Shown: piece by piece, positions 8,016 through 17,935 of the stretch
How positions within the stretch are numbered: the stretch's first letter is position 1
How the letters are laid out: every line of letters begins with the position of its first letter
DNA from: Gemmatimonadaceae bacterium
Lineage (GTDB): Bacteria > Gemmatimonadota > Gemmatimonadetes > Gemmatimonadales > Gemmatimonadaceae
Assembly: GCA_030835125.1 (NCBI GenBank)
Contig: JAUQWM010000014.1
Location: forward strand, 52,183-116,182
DNA length: 64,000 nucleotides
Reading direction: 5' to 3'
Program-made: the position numbers and the translations under genes
The notes under the pieces: generated by a model
Databases searched by the model: none
What the model was told of the DNA's origin: nothing
Seen by the model: the letters and a program-made list of their open reading frames with translations, nothing else

Positions 8016-9146
8016 ATGCTCCATTCCTCCCCACCCCAGTTCATCGACCAGCTCGAGACCCCCATTCCCCTGGTGGACCTCGACCGGCTGGCGCACAACC
8101 TCGATCGCATGGCGGCCTATTGCGCCGTGCATGGTCTCGCGCTGCGACCGCACGTCAAGACGCACAAGTCCCCGCGCATCGCCGCAGAGCAGCTGCGCCT
8201 CGGCGCCAGGGGACTGACGTGCGCGACCCCGCGCGAACTCGAGGTCATGGCCGGCGTGTGCCCGGACCTCCTGCTCGCACACCCGCCGGTTGGTGCCGCG
8301 AAGGTCCGCCGCGTCCTGGGACTCGATCCCTCGGCCCGGCTCACCGTCGCGCTCGATTCCCTCGAAGCCCTGGAACCGCTCGCCGAGGCCGCCGACGCCG
8401 CCTCGCGCCCGGTGGATGTGTACGTCGAGGTCGACGTCGGCATGCGCCGGGTCGGCGTGTCCACCCCGGCCGATGCACTCGCCATCGCGCGACGCGTGCG
8501 GGCATTGCCCCCGCTGGCCTGGCGCGGGATCGCCTTCTACCCTGGCCATGTGCGCCAGCACCTGTCCCGCCAGGACGAGGCGCTTGCCACGCTGCGCGCG
8601 GACCTGTCCGCGCACCTCGCGCTGCTCGGCGACGCCGGCCTGGTTCCCGACGTCGTGAGTGGCGGGTCCACCCCCGCCGCCTGGCGCATGCACGAGGTCA
8701 CCGGCGTGACCGAGGTGCGGCCTGGCACCTACGTCTACAACGATCGCGCCACCGTGGAGCTCGGCGCCTGCGGCTGGGAAGACTGTGCCCTGACCGTGCT
8801 GGCGACGGTGATCAGCACCGCCGTGCCGGGGCAGGCCGTCATCGATGCCGGGAGCAAGGCGTTAGGCAGGGAGCCGCTTCCCGGCGGCGCGGACGCTGGC
8901 TATGGGTGCGTGCTCGACCGCCTCGACGTGCCCGTCGTCCGCATGTCCGAGGAGCACGGCATCCTCGACCTCCGCGCCACGGATTGGCGCCCCCGCGTCG
9001 GCGACGTCGTCCGGATCGTCCCGAACCACGCCTGCATCGTCGTCCACCTGAACGACGTCATGCAGGGCGTTCGCGGCGAGGTCGTGGAGGCCACCTGGCC
9101 AGTCACCGCGCGCGGGCGAACCATGCCGCAATGGGCGACGCCATAG
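8016..9146 (+). CDS. D-threonine aldolase / D-serine dehydratase-like PLP enzyme
   Basis: The 376-aa protein is a fold-type III (alanine-racemase-like) PLP enzyme of the DSD1 family. LRPHVKTHKS carries the PLP lysine (Lys48) in the first beta strand of the barrel. The C-terminal beta domain has PNHACIVVHL (about residue 340), whose His and Cys bind the divalent metal in D-threonine aldolases and eukaryotic-type D-serine dehydratases. It should cleave or deaminate a D-3-hydroxy amino acid in the cytoplasm; the exact substrate is not readable. The leader is the repeat arm. A TTA codon in GTTAGGC is at 8861-8867. Confidence 0.85.
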   Translation: MLHSSPPQFIDQLETPIPLVDLDRLAHNLDRMAAYCAVHGLALRPHVKTHKSPRIAAEQLRLGARGLTCATPRELEVMAGVCPDLLLAHPPVGAAKVRRVLGLDPSARLTVALDSLEALEPLAEAADAASRPVDVYVEVDVGMRRVGVSTPADALAIARRVRALPPLAWRGIAFYPGHVRQHLSRQDEALATLRADLSAHLALLGDAGLVPDVVSGGSTPAAWRMHEVTGVTEVRPGTYVYNDRATVELGACGWEDCALTVLATVISTAVPGQAVIDAGSKALGREPLPGGADAGYGCVLDRLDVPVVRMSEEHGILDLRATDWRPRVGDVVRIVPNHACIVVHLNDVMQGVRGEVVEATWPVTARGRTMPQWATP

Positions 9147-9171
9147 CGGGACCCGTCCCCCGGCCCGCGCA

Positions 9172-9429
9172 TCACCCGCTCGCGTCCTGGTCCCGCCCGT
9201 GATGCCTCGCGTCCGAGCGGGCGACGGCAACCGCCGGACAGGTCGGGCCATGCTCCGCGCAGTACCAGCCGTGTCGATCGTTGAAGACCTGGTGGCGGCC
9301 CGGTTGTCGCTCATACCGCACGACGAAGATCGCCTTGACCCGGGAGCGTTCGCCGGCAGCCGCCTGCGCATCGATGCGCTCCACGGTCACGCGCTCGGGA
9401 AAGAGGTCGAATTGGCTGAAGGCTGTCAT
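9172..9429 (-). CDS. Small hypothetical protein, 85 aa
   Basis: I do not recognise a family. The frame starts MTAFSQFDLFPERV and contains KAIFVVRYERQ and a short Cys/His-bearing stretch, GWYCAEHGPTCPAV. An AGGA ribosome-binding site lies about 7 nt before the ATG at 9429, favouring that start over 9474. It is divergent from cutC (88-bp spacer). The C-terminal tail is charged and low in complexity. Two Cys and several His could bind a metal, but that is a guess. Confidence 0.55.
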   Translation of the reverse strand: MTAFSQFDLFPERVTVERIDAQAAAGERSRVKAIFVVRYERQPGRHQVFNDRHGWYCAEHGPTCPAVAVARSDARHHGRDQDASG

Positions 9430-9516
9430 CGTCCTGAAGGAAGTCCGGCTTGAAGCTAACGGACTCGCTCTCATCTTTCGTCAGGGCCCGTTCGCCGACA
9501 ACGCATACTTTCCGCC

Positions 9517-10266
9517 GTGACTGACCGCCCATCCCGCGTGCTCGAAGTGTGCATCGAGACCATCGATGAGGCGCTGCAGGCCGTCCAGGCGGGGGCGACC
9601 CGGCTCGAACTCTGCGCCTGCATGTCGGAAGCGGGAACGACGCCGAGCCGGGGGCTGATGGAGGCCGTCCTCGAGAGGACGGGAGTGCCCGTGTTCGTCA
9701 TGATCCGTCCTCGAGGCGGTGACTTTCATTTCTCCGAGGACGATCTCGACGTGATGTGCCGTGATATCGCATCCGCGCGGGCCGCGGGCGCCCACGGCAT
9801 CGTGAGCGGCGCCCTGGAGCCCGGGGGCGCCATCGATTTCGCCACGACTCGACAACTCGTGGAGTCGGCCGGCCCGCTGCCGTTCACGTTCCACCGGGCG
9901 ATCGACCTCGCGCCGGACCTGGCTCAGGCGCTCAATGTCCTTCAGACGCTCGGGGTGCGTCGCGTCCTCACGTCAGGCGGAGCGTCGAGCGCACTCGTGG
10001 GCGCCGATGCGATTGCGGGACTGGTGCGCCGCGCCGGCTCCGCGATGACGATCGTCGCTGGCGGCAGCGTCCGGGCCGCTCATGTCGCCGAACTCATTCG
10101 CCGCACCGCCGTCACGGAAGTGCACGCCCGGCCGACGCGCCTGACCGGTGAAAGCCACGTCACCCGTGACGTACTCCTCGGCGGATCGAGGCCCGGCATG
10201 CCTCGCAGCGAACTGGATGCCGAAGCCGTTCGCGCCCTGGCCGAGTCACTCACGACCCTGGGCTAA
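9517..10266 (+). CDS. cutC: CutC-family copper homeostasis protein
   Basis: The 249-aa TIM-barrel protein matches CutC: LEVCIETIDEA at the N terminus, then RLELCACMSEAGTTPS, FVMIRPRGGDF, GAHGIVSGAL, FTFHRAID, RRVLTSGG and TIVAGGSVRA in the family order. CutC is linked to copper tolerance, but its biochemical activity is unsettled. It begins with GTG; AT-rich CATACTTTCC sits just upstream with no clear Shine-Dalgarno, so a leaderless or near-leaderless message is possible. Its stop codon overlaps that of the convergent coiled-coil gene. Confidence 0.92.
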   Translation: MTDRPSRVLEVCIETIDEALQAVQAGATRLELCACMSEAGTTPSRGLMEAVLERTGVPVFVMIRPRGGDFHFSEDDLDVMCRDIASARAAGAHGIVSGALEPGGAIDFATTRQLVESAGPLPFTFHRAIDLAPDLAQALNVLQTLGVRRVLTSGGASSALVGADAIAGLVRRAGSAMTIVAGGSVRAAHVAELIRRTAVTEVHARPTRLTGESHVTRDVLLGGSRPGMPRSELDAEAVRALAESLTTLG

Positions 10267-10538
10267 ACGGGCTGGTTCCCTGGCAGGTGGGTGTGGCCCG
10301 TCTCACGCGCGATGATGCGTTCGGCGAACTCGAGCCGGTCATGCGCATCAGCCAACTCCCGGTGAAGGCGGTCCTGGTCTGCTTCGAGACGAGCGACGCG
10401 CTCCGCCAGCTCCCCGTCCGTTCCGCCCTCGAGTCGCTTCGCCACCGCCTTGCCCAGCCGCGTGAACGAAAACGCGATCAGGCCGGTGAAGAACATTCCG
10501 ATCACCGGGATGAGATTGGCCAGGGCGTGACGATCCAT
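10263..10538 (-). CDS. Small membrane protein with coiled coil, 91 aa
   Basis: One N-terminal transmembrane helix (NLIPVIGMFFTGLIAFSFT, about 8-26) is followed by a charged alpha-helical coiled coil (about 40-80). The layout resembles phage-shock PspB/PspC-type or membrane-tethered regulator proteins, but no specific family is certain. It is convergent with cutC, sharing bases 10263-10266. Confidence 0.75.
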   Translation of the reverse strand: MDRHALANLIPVIGMFFTGLIAFSFTRLGKAVAKRLEGGTDGELAERVARLEADQDRLHRELADAHDRLEFAERIIARETGHTHLPGNQPV

Positions 10539-10656
10539 GGGGAGTTGGTGCCGGGCGTGGGCGCAGATGGGTGAGCGGAATGCTCCACATCACGACCGCT
10601 GGCCCGTCCCGGTTTCAGGACCTGCCAACCAGCCGTTTACCACCTGGCGTTGGGCG

Positions 10657-12672
10657 CTAGTTCATCCGGATGACCGGCTTCTGGCCAACCACCGGGACCC
10701 AGTAGGAGAACCAGTCCACGATGCGCAGCATCCGGTCCTTGCTCAGCCGCGGATCGGTGATGCCGTGTCCCTGGCCCGGATACAGCACCAGCTTGACCGG
10801 CGCCTTGCCGATCCGTTTCATCGCCTCGTAGAACTGGATGCTCTGCTCCGGTGAGACGCGCCGGTCGGCGTCGCCCGACTGGATGAGCAGCGGTGTGGTG
10901 ACGTCCTTGACCTTGCGGTAGGCAGACCGCTCCACCCAGAGCTCCGGCTTGTCCCACGGCACCGAGTTCAGGAGCATGCCCAGGTAGTCCGAGATGTCGG
11001 TCTGTGAAAAGAACGCGGTGAGGTCGTTGACGCCGGCACCCGCGCTGGCCGCCGCGAATCGCCGGGTCTGGGTCACGCCCCAGAAGGTCTGGAATCCGCC
11101 GTAGCTCCATCCCATGAGACCCATCTTCGTGGAGTCCGCAATGCCGGCGCGGATCATCTCGGTGACGCCGGAATTCACGTCGACCCAGTCCTTCCCGAGG
11201 ATGTCGCCATGGTTGAGGCCGCGGAAACGCTTGCCGTAGCCGGTGGAGCCGCGGAAGTTCGGTTGGAGGACCGCGTACCCCATGCTGCTGAAGACCTGCA
11301 CCGGGTACGCCGTGTTCGCGGACGGATACCGCGCCGATGACAGGCCGGCGGGGCCTCCGTGGACCACCACCAGCAACGGGACGCGCGCGCCCTCCCGATA
11401 CCCCACCGGCAGGGTGAGCACACCCTCGATCGACTCGCTGTCGGCGGCGGACTTCCAGGTCACCACGCGCTGCGCCCCGTGCCCGAATGAGGTCGCCTGC
11501 GGATTCATCGTCGTCAGGCGCTTCGGTGCGAACGTCGTCCCCATGGACGCGAACACGTCCGGCGGCTCGCTGGCCGTCTCGGAAAGGAACGCGATCGTCC
11601 CGCCGGCGGCGCGGAATCCCGAATTGAACCGCTCGTCGGAGACCCGCTGCGGCGCGCCCGACGGCTTGCCCTGTGCCAGCGGAATTCGGAACAGCGCGCG
11701 CCCCGTCTTCACGGCGGCTTCCACCCAGAGCTCCTGCGCCGTGGCCGTCACGTAGGCCGCATCCTCGTCCAGTGCATCGGTGAGCGACACGGGCTCGCCG
11801 GTGGCCAGCGGCACCGTCCACAGCCGCGTGTTGGCGGTGCCCTGGAACTCGCCGGACGCCGCGACGATCAACCCGAGGTCCTTCGTCCAGGCGACAACGT
11901 CCTCGCTGCCGGGCATCGAGGTGACGGCGCGCGATTCCGCCCCTGGCTCGCTCTGCACGTACGCCACGCCCTCCGCGGAAGCCACGAGCGTGGGTTGCGG
12001 GCGTGCCGAGAACGCGAGGGAGCGCGAGTCCGGAGCCCAGACCATCGCGGTGACATGCATGCCATCCGGGGAAATGGCGCGCCCGTCGGCCGGCTGTCGA
12101 TCGCGCAGGGCCACGTCCCACAACCGCGTGAACTCGGCGGCATAGGCACTGTCGCGCACGATAGCCTTGCCTCGGGCACGATCGAGTTCCAGTTCGACGC
12201 GCGATGGTGTTGAGGCAGCGAGATACAGCAGGCGCTTGTCATCCGGCGAAAGCCTGAACCCGGACACGGCGAGGTCGTGGCGAGTCAGTTGCCAGGCTTC
12301 GCCGCCGCTGGGATCGATCCCGTAGACCTGCATGCGCCGGTTGTCCGCGCGATCGGAGAGGAACGCGATCCAGGAGCCGTCGCTGGCCCACTGCGGTGCG
12401 CGGTCCGCGCGGGGACCCGAGGTCACGCGCCGTGCGTCGCCCCCTGACGCCGATACGACCCAGACATCCGAATCGGTGACGTTGGTGTCGGTGTTCCGTT
12501 CGGTGACCACGTACGCGATCCGCTTGCCGTCAGGGCTGACGACGGCATCGCTGACGCCCTTGAGGGCCATGACATCGTCGACCGTCCACGGCCGGGGTCC
12601 GGCATCCTGGGCCTGGCTCGAGACGGCGACCGAAACGAGGAGAAGCGACGAGAGTGCTGACCTGACAATCAT
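10657..12672 (-). CDS. S9-family prolyl oligopeptidase-type peptidase, exported
   Basis: The 671-aa enzyme starts with a signal peptide (about 1-22, ending SSQAQ). Residues about 25-400 form a WD40/PD40-like propeller (VVSPDGKRIAYVV, WASDGSWIAFLSDR), and the C-terminal third is an alpha/beta hydrolase. The nucleophile elbow is GLMGWSYGGFQT (about residue 525), the acid is in SGDADRRV, and the His is in PGQGHG. That is the layout of S9 acylaminoacyl/dipeptidyl peptidases. It probably digests oligopeptides in the periplasm. It is monocistronic, with about 96 nt to the next gene upstream. Confidence 0.93.
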   Translation of the reverse strand: MIVRSALSSLLLVSVAVSSQAQDAGPRPWTVDDVMALKGVSDAVVSPDGKRIAYVVTERNTDTNVTDSDVWVVSASGGDARRVTSGPRADRAPQWASDGSWIAFLSDRADNRRMQVYGIDPSGGEAWQLTRHDLAVSGFRLSPDDKRLLYLAASTPSRVELELDRARGKAIVRDSAYAAEFTRLWDVALRDRQPADGRAISPDGMHVTAMVWAPDSRSLAFSARPQPTLVASAEGVAYVQSEPGAESRAVTSMPGSEDVVAWTKDLGLIVAASGEFQGTANTRLWTVPLATGEPVSLTDALDEDAAYVTATAQELWVEAAVKTGRALFRIPLAQGKPSGAPQRVSDERFNSGFRAAGGTIAFLSETASEPPDVFASMGTTFAPKRLTTMNPQATSFGHGAQRVVTWKSAADSESIEGVLTLPVGYREGARVPLLVVVHGGPAGLSSARYPSANTAYPVQVFSSMGYAVLQPNFRGSTGYGKRFRGLNHGDILGKDWVDVNSGVTEMIRAGIADSTKMGLMGWSYGGFQTFWGVTQTRRFAAASAGAGVNDLTAFFSQTDISDYLGMLLNSVPWDKPELWVERSAYRKVKDVTTPLLIQSGDADRRVSPEQSIQFYEAMKRIGKAPVKLVLYPGQGHGITDPRLSKDRMLRIVDWFSYWVPVVGQKPVIRMN

Positions 12673-12768
12673 CGTGTCGTGATCCGTGAAGACAGATTCT
12701 GGCTGGGAGTCGTGCGCAGACAGCGAAAGTGCGAGGTGTGACCCGGATGCGCAATTGGAAGAGGCTGG

Positions 12769-13914
12769 TCAGCCCGGCAGGCGGACTGACGGCCACGGAT
12801 GCCTCCGAATGTACTTGAGGTCGTCGGCGTCGGACTCGATGACATACAGCCAGCGGCTCCCGGCAGCGTGGATCCGTTCGTTGTCCTTGAGCTCGATCAG
12901 TCCCGCCAGTCGTCCCCGCCGGTCCACGGCATAGTACGCAATGCCCGGGTGATCGGCTGAAGGTTGCCGGCGAAGGAGGATATGGCCCTCCGGTGAGAAG
13001 GCCATTTCTCCGTTGATGTATGGAGGCATGACCTCGGGCCAGTCGTCGTCGGGTGTCACGAGCTGAGGGGGCACGGGAACGGACGATGGATTCGCGGCGA
13101 TGGACCGTGCCGTTCGCGCCAGGCTCGCCTGCTTTTCCCGGTCGCTCATGCGTATGACCGGAACGGGAAGCGGTGTCCCGAGGGTCCACCGCCCGTCGGG
13201 TGATCGCCAGTCGACCCGGAACGGATCGATGCGAACCACCGCCAGCCACCCATCGGGGTGCAGGAGGAACTGCTCGCCGACCCGGAGACGGAGGGCCCGT
13301 GAACTGCTCGACGAGATCCGACCCTCCGCGTTCCGCGTGATGGTGCGTTGCGCCGGTCGCTGCAGGACTTTCGTGAGGGAGTCGACGCGACCGGTACCGC
13401 GGTGGACCAGGACGACCGTGCTCGAATCCTTTCGCGAGGTCACGGACGGGCCCTCGGGAGGGTCCGCGGACACCCCGAAGACGACGTGGCCGAGTCGATC
13501 GGTTCCACTGACCATGCCCATGGTGGTGCGACGAATGATGGGGTCGTCCGGGGGAATGGTCGCCACGACGCGATCGTGGTCGAGCAGGAGCCAGCGCCGC
13601 TGCATGAAATCGACGACGAGGCTCGAGTCGCCGGTGAGCGGACGCGCGGGCCCGGCCATTCCGTATTCACCGGGACCGGCGCCCCGGCGGGAGATCTGCT
13701 CCACCCGGCCGGTCCGGAAATCCGCCACCACCAGCTGGAGGTCCTGGGGATCGCTGACGATGATGCGACCGTCGGCGAGCTCGCGAATCGAGGTGATCGT
13801 CGTGAACGGGGTGGCAAGCCTGGCATCCGCGGCCTGCAACCGGATGACCGTGGGTTGCTGCGCGCCGGTCCATGTCGGGAGCAGGATCGCGATGACCGCA
13901 AACACAGTCCGCAC
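12769..13914 (-). CDS. Exported six-bladed-propeller-like protein
   Basis: The 381-aa protein has a signal peptide (about 1-18, MRTVFAVIAILLPTWTGAQ). Repeated motifs (ELADGRIIVSD, VADFRTGRV, ISRRGAGPGEYG, VDRRGRLAG) are typical of six-bladed beta-propeller proteins in Gemmatimonadota and Bacteroidota. The RGAGPGEY motif is the strongest mark. No catalytic residues are evident; a binding or scaffold role is likely. It lies 19 nt after the amino-acid permease gene on the same strand, so co-transcription is plausible. Confidence 0.75.
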   Translation of the reverse strand: MRTVFAVIAILLPTWTGAQQPTVIRLQAADARLATPFTTITSIRELADGRIIVSDPQDLQLVVADFRTGRVEQISRRGAGPGEYGMAGPARPLTGDSSLVVDFMQRRWLLLDHDRVVATIPPDDPIIRRTTMGMVSGTDRLGHVVFGVSADPPEGPSVTSRKDSSTVVLVHRGTGRVDSLTKVLQRPAQRTITRNAEGRISSSSSRALRLRVGEQFLLHPDGWLAVVRIDPFRVDWRSPDGRWTLGTPLPVPVIRMSDREKQASLARTARSIAANPSSVPVPPQLVTPDDDWPEVMPPYINGEMAFSPEGHILLRRQPSADHPGIAYYAVDRRGRLAGLIELKDNERIHAAGSRWLYVIESDADDLKYIRRHPWPSVRLPG

Positions 13915-13933
13915 GGGGCCTCCTGGTCGCGGG

Positions 13934-15265
13934 TTACGACCGTCCCCGGTCGCCCCTGCGTCGCCTTGCTTCGAGGAACCACCAGTGTGCTGACGCCACC
14001 GCGACGGTCAGCGCCAGCGAGATGCCCTCACGCTGGTTCATCCGGGTGACCAGCACAAGGGAAAGCGCCATGCCGATCGCGGCCAGGACCAGCCCGCCCT
14101 TCACGCGGAAGAGGGCCGGCTCCACGCCCGGGGTCCGGATGCCCCTGGCCTCGCGCCATCGGAACACGGGCAACGAGGCGCAGACGCCTCCATAGAGCAG
14201 CAGCCGCGACACCGCCGACAGGCTGAGGTTCTGCAGGAGGCCCGACTGGAGCGCCAGCAGGAGCGAGATGGCCGCGAAGATGAGGATCGAGACCCACGGC
14301 GTCCTGAACGTCGGGTGGATCTTCCCGAAGAAGGCCGGCAACGCTCCCTGCTCCGCCATCGCCATCGTCAGGCGCGGGACGTTGAGCATGTTGCTCGCCA
14401 CCCAGCCGTAGACCGAGATCAGCGCGGCCACGGTGATGATCACCGCGCCGCCGCTCCCGAACATGACCCGTGCCGATGCCGCGAGCGGTCGATTGGTGGC
14501 CGCCGGATCGGACAGGGTCACCAGCACCGTGAGCTGGGCGGCGAGGTACACCACGGTCACCAACGCCAGCCCCGTGACGAGCGCGAATGGCGCATCGCGC
14601 CGCGCGTCCTTCACCTCGGCCATCGGGATCAGCGCCGACTCGAACCCGCCGTACGCGAACATCAGCAGGACCAGGGCGTTCAGCCACCCGCCTAACGTTG
14701 CATCCGAGGCGAGGGCCGGCGGCGCCGCCCTGCCCATCGCCAGCCAGGCCACGCCGAGCGCGCCGAACGCCACCAGCGGCACCAGCTTCACGATCGCGAA
14801 CACGTTGCTCACGGCCGCCCCGGACCCGACCGAGCGGACGTTGACCAGCGCCTGCACGCCGATGAAGGCGACGGTGACGGCCACCTGGGCCGCGCGGCCC
14901 TCCGCCGCCGGCCACAGCTCGACCAGGTACGTCGTGAACAGGTTCGCCTGCACCGCCGCCGTGATGCAGCGGACGAAGTAGCCCATCCAGGCCATCTGGA
15001 TCCCCACGAATGGCCCGAACGCCGCGGTGCCGTACAGGTAGGCGCCGCCCGTTCGCGAGAACCGGGACGCGACCTCGGCGAAGGAGAAGATCATCGCCCC
15101 GGTCAGCGCAGCGGCGAGCAGCCATGCCCCCATCGACCACCAACCCAGTGCGCCGCCGAGCGTGCCGGGCAGCACGAAGACGCCGGTCCCGATGATCGTG
15201 TTGAGCACCAGACCGGCGAAGCTCCACCGGCCAATGGCACGAACGAGCGTGGGAGTCGCTGTCAT
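13934..15265 (-). CDS. APC-family amino-acid permease
   Basis: The 443-aa inner-membrane protein has about 12 transmembrane helices. The first helix carries the substrate-site signature NTIIGTGVFVLPG (about 22-34), characteristic of the amino acid-polyamine-organocation superfamily. FSRTGGAYLY after helix 2 and AYGGFES in helix 6 also fit. It probably imports or exchanges an amino acid. A TTA codon in GTTAGGC lies at 14690-14696. It is divergent from the ADOP permease with a 132-bp shared upstream region. Confidence 0.92.
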   Translation of the reverse strand: MTATPTLVRAIGRWSFAGLVLNTIIGTGVFVLPGTLGGALGWWSMGAWLLAAALTGAMIFSFAEVASRFSRTGGAYLYGTAAFGPFVGIQMAWMGYFVRCITAAVQANLFTTYLVELWPAAEGRAAQVAVTVAFIGVQALVNVRSVGSGAAVSNVFAIVKLVPLVAFGALGVAWLAMGRAAPPALASDATLGGWLNALVLLMFAYGGFESALIPMAEVKDARRDAPFALVTGLALVTVVYLAAQLTVLVTLSDPAATNRPLAASARVMFGSGGAVIITVAALISVYGWVASNMLNVPRLTMAMAEQGALPAFFGKIHPTFRTPWVSILIFAAISLLLALQSGLLQNLSLSAVSRLLLYGGVCASLPVFRWREARGIRTPGVEPALFRVKGGLVLAAIGMALSLVLVTRMNQREGISLALTVAVASAHWWFLEARRRRGDRGRS

Positions 15266-15397
15266 CGATTGGGGACAAGGGCCGCGTCGCGCGAGCCATG
15301 TTAGCCCCGCGGCACCTCACCCGCGAGAGCACCGAAACCGGCCCGGAAGTCCCGGCGTACGGAGGGCCGCAACCCACACAGGCACCCAGGCACGGCC

Positions 15398-17812
15398 ATG
15401 CAGGCAATCCTGCGCGACATCCGGTACGGCATCCGCTCGCTGGTCAAGGCCCCCACGCTGGCCTTCGTGGCCACGCTTGCCCTCACGCTCGGCATCGGCC
15501 TGACCGCCACCATGTTCTCGATCGTCTACGGCGCCCTGATGAAGGGGCTCCCCTTCGAGGATGGCGACCGGATCGTGCAGATGGTGAGGAACAACCCCGT
15601 GTCCGGCGCACGCAACATGGCCACGCCCATCAGCGACTTCGCCGACTACCGCGACCAGCAGAAGTCGATGGTCGCCGTCGCCGGCTACTACGGCGGCACG
15701 GTCAACGTCAGCGGGGAATCGGACGCGGAGCGTTTTGGCGGTGCCTGGGTCACGGCATCCCTGTTCGGGATCGCGCGCGTCCAGCCCCTGCTCGGCCGGA
15801 CCTTCGTCGCCGGTGAGGATGCGCCCGGGGGACCCCGGGTGGCGGTCCTTGGCTTCGGCATGTGGCAGCGCCGCTTCGGCGGCGACTCGGCCATTGTCGG
15901 CAAGGCGCTCCGCGCGAATGGCGTGCCCTACACGGTCATCGGCGTGATGCCGGAGGGCTTCCGGTTCCCCGATGACGCGGCGATCTGGCTCCCGCTCCAG
16001 GTGGACCCGCTGGCGACACCGCGCAGCACGGGACAGTATCTCACGGTCGCGGGACGGCTGAAGGACGGCGTCACGATGGAGGCCGCGACCGCCGACGTGA
16101 ACGCGATCGCCCAGCGGCTGGCGACCGACTACCCCGAGACGAACCGGGACATCGGCGCCGCGGTGATGGGGTACGTCGACGCCGAGATGGGCCCCGAACC
16201 GCGCCAGCTCCTGTACACGATGCTGGGCGCGGTGTTCTTCGTGCTGCTGATCGCCTGCGCGAACGTGGCCAACCTCCTGCTCGACCGGGCCGCGCACAAG
16301 TCGAAGGACGTGGGGATCCGCACGGCGTTAGGCGCGACGCGCGGCGCGGTCGTGCGGCAGTTCCTGACCGAGGCGTTCGTGCTGGCGGCCGCGGGCGGCG
16401 TGCTGGGGACGATCGTGGCCTGGGCGGGCATCACGGCCTTCAACCAGGCCATCGTCGACACCCAGCCGCCGTTCTTCATCGACATCGCCCTGCACCCGCC
16501 GGTGCTCCTGTTCGTGGTGCTGGTGTCCCTCGGCGCGACGATGTTCTCGGGGATCATCCCGGCCTACCAGTCGTCGCGCGCCGACCTGAACGAGGTGCTG
16601 AAGGACGAGTCGCGCGGGTCGTCGAGCCTGCGGATCGGGAAGATGAGCAAGGCGCTGGTCGTGTTCGAGATCGCGCTCTCGTGCGGGCTGCTGGTGGCGT
16701 CGGGGCTGATGATCAAGAGCGTGACGAAGCTCCGCACGATGGACCCCGGGTTCCGGACCCACGACATCTTCACGGCGCGCATCGGCTTCCCGGCGACGTA
16801 CACGGACACCGCGATGCAGAAGCGCTTCCATGAGCAGCTCCGCGAGCGGCTGGTGCAGATCCCCGGTGCGCAACAGGCAGCGATCACGAGCGGCCTGCCG
16901 GGCGTCGGCAGCAACGGCGGCAACTTTACCGTCGAGGGCCTGGTCTACAACGAGGACCGCGACGTCCCGAACGCGTCCTGGAACGCCGTGTCGCCCGGGT
17001 TCTTCGAGACGTTCGAGATCCGCGCCAGGAAGGGACGCCTCCTCGACCAGACGGACCGCGAAGCAGGCCTGCCGACGGCGGTCATCAACCAGGCCTTCGC
17101 CGATCGTTACTTCCAAGGCAAGGACCCGATCGGGCGCCGCATCCGGCAGGGTGGGCGGACCAGTGAGGCGCCGTGGATGACGATCGTGGGCATTGTGCCC
17201 ACGCCGTACAGCGGCGACACCGACGAGCCGCGCCGCCCCGCGTACTTCGTCCCGTTGTCGCAGCACCACTCGAACTTCATCAGCCTGGCGGTGCAGACCA
17301 CAGGGAACCCGCTCGGCATCACGCCGCAGGTGCGCCAGGCCGTGTCGTCGCTCAACCCGGACATCCCGCTGTACTGGGTGTACTCCATGGACGAGGCGTT
17401 CGCGCGGCCGACGTGGTTCATCCGCGTTTTCGGCACGATGTTCATGATCTTCGGGCTGATCGCGCTCTTCCTGGCGTCCGTCGGGCTCTACGCGGTGATG
17501 TCGTTTGCGGTGAGCCGTCGGATCCGCGAAGTGGGGATCCGGATAGCGTTAGGCGCGCAGGCGCGGGACGTGGTGCGGATGATCTTCGGCCAGGGGGCGT
17601 GGCAGCTCGGCGTCGGCCTGACCCTCGGGCTCGGACTCGCGGCCGGCGTCGCCCAGTTGATGACCGTTCTCCTGTTCGATGTCCAGCCGCGCGACCCCGC
17701 AATCTTCGGGTCGGTGGTGGCCGTGCTCACCCTGGCCGGCCTCGCCGCCTGCCTCATGCCCGCGAGACGCGCCACCAGGGTTGATCCGCTGGTTGCCCTG
17801 CGCGCCGACTAG
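15398..17812 (+). CDS. ADOP-type ABC transporter permease (MacB/FtsX)
   Basis: The 804-aa protein has duplicated FtsX permease halves with a MacB-type periplasmic domain in each, the layout called Acidobacterial duplicated orphan permease. It starts with DIRYGIRSLVKAPTLAFVA. The cytoplasmic hallmark is seen twice: VGIRTALGATRGAVV and VGIRIALGAQARDVV, both with ALGA encoded using TTA in GTTAGGC (16327, 17548). No ATPase gene is nearby, as is usual. It may export peptides, lipids or antibiotics, or act in envelope mechanotransmission. The substrate is unknown. Confidence 0.93.
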   Translation: MQAILRDIRYGIRSLVKAPTLAFVATLALTLGIGLTATMFSIVYGALMKGLPFEDGDRIVQMVRNNPVSGARNMATPISDFADYRDQQKSMVAVAGYYGGTVNVSGESDAERFGGAWVTASLFGIARVQPLLGRTFVAGEDAPGGPRVAVLGFGMWQRRFGGDSAIVGKALRANGVPYTVIGVMPEGFRFPDDAAIWLPLQVDPLATPRSTGQYLTVAGRLKDGVTMEAATADVNAIAQRLATDYPETNRDIGAAVMGYVDAEMGPEPRQLLYTMLGAVFFVLLIACANVANLLLDRAAHKSKDVGIRTALGATRGAVVRQFLTEAFVLAAAGGVLGTIVAWAGITAFNQAIVDTQPPFFIDIALHPPVLLFVVLVSLGATMFSGIIPAYQSSRADLNEVLKDESRGSSSLRIGKMSKALVVFEIALSCGLLVASGLMIKSVTKLRTMDPGFRTHDIFTARIGFPATYTDTAMQKRFHEQLRERLVQIPGAQQAAITSGLPGVGSNGGNFTVEGLVYNEDRDVPNASWNAVSPGFFETFEIRARKGRLLDQTDREAGLPTAVINQAFADRYFQGKDPIGRRIRQGGRTSEAPWMTIVGIVPTPYSGDTDEPRRPAYFVPLSQHHSNFISLAVQTTGNPLGITPQVRQAVSSLNPDIPLYWVYSMDEAFARPTWFIRVFGTMFMIFGLIALFLASVGLYAVMSFAVSRRIREVGIRIALGAQARDVVRMIFGQGAWQLGVGLTLGLGLAAGVAQLMTVLLFDVQPRDPAIFGSVVAVLTLAGLAACLMPARRATRVDPLVALRAD

Positions 17813-17935
17813 GAAAGGACGCAAGGGACGCGGGGACGCGCAGGGCCCGGCGGAGGGGCCCGCGATCCCGGCGTGGTTGTGCCCCTTGGCGGGGCGTGGC
17901 AGAATATCGGGATCCCACTGCCTGAGAGCGGACTC

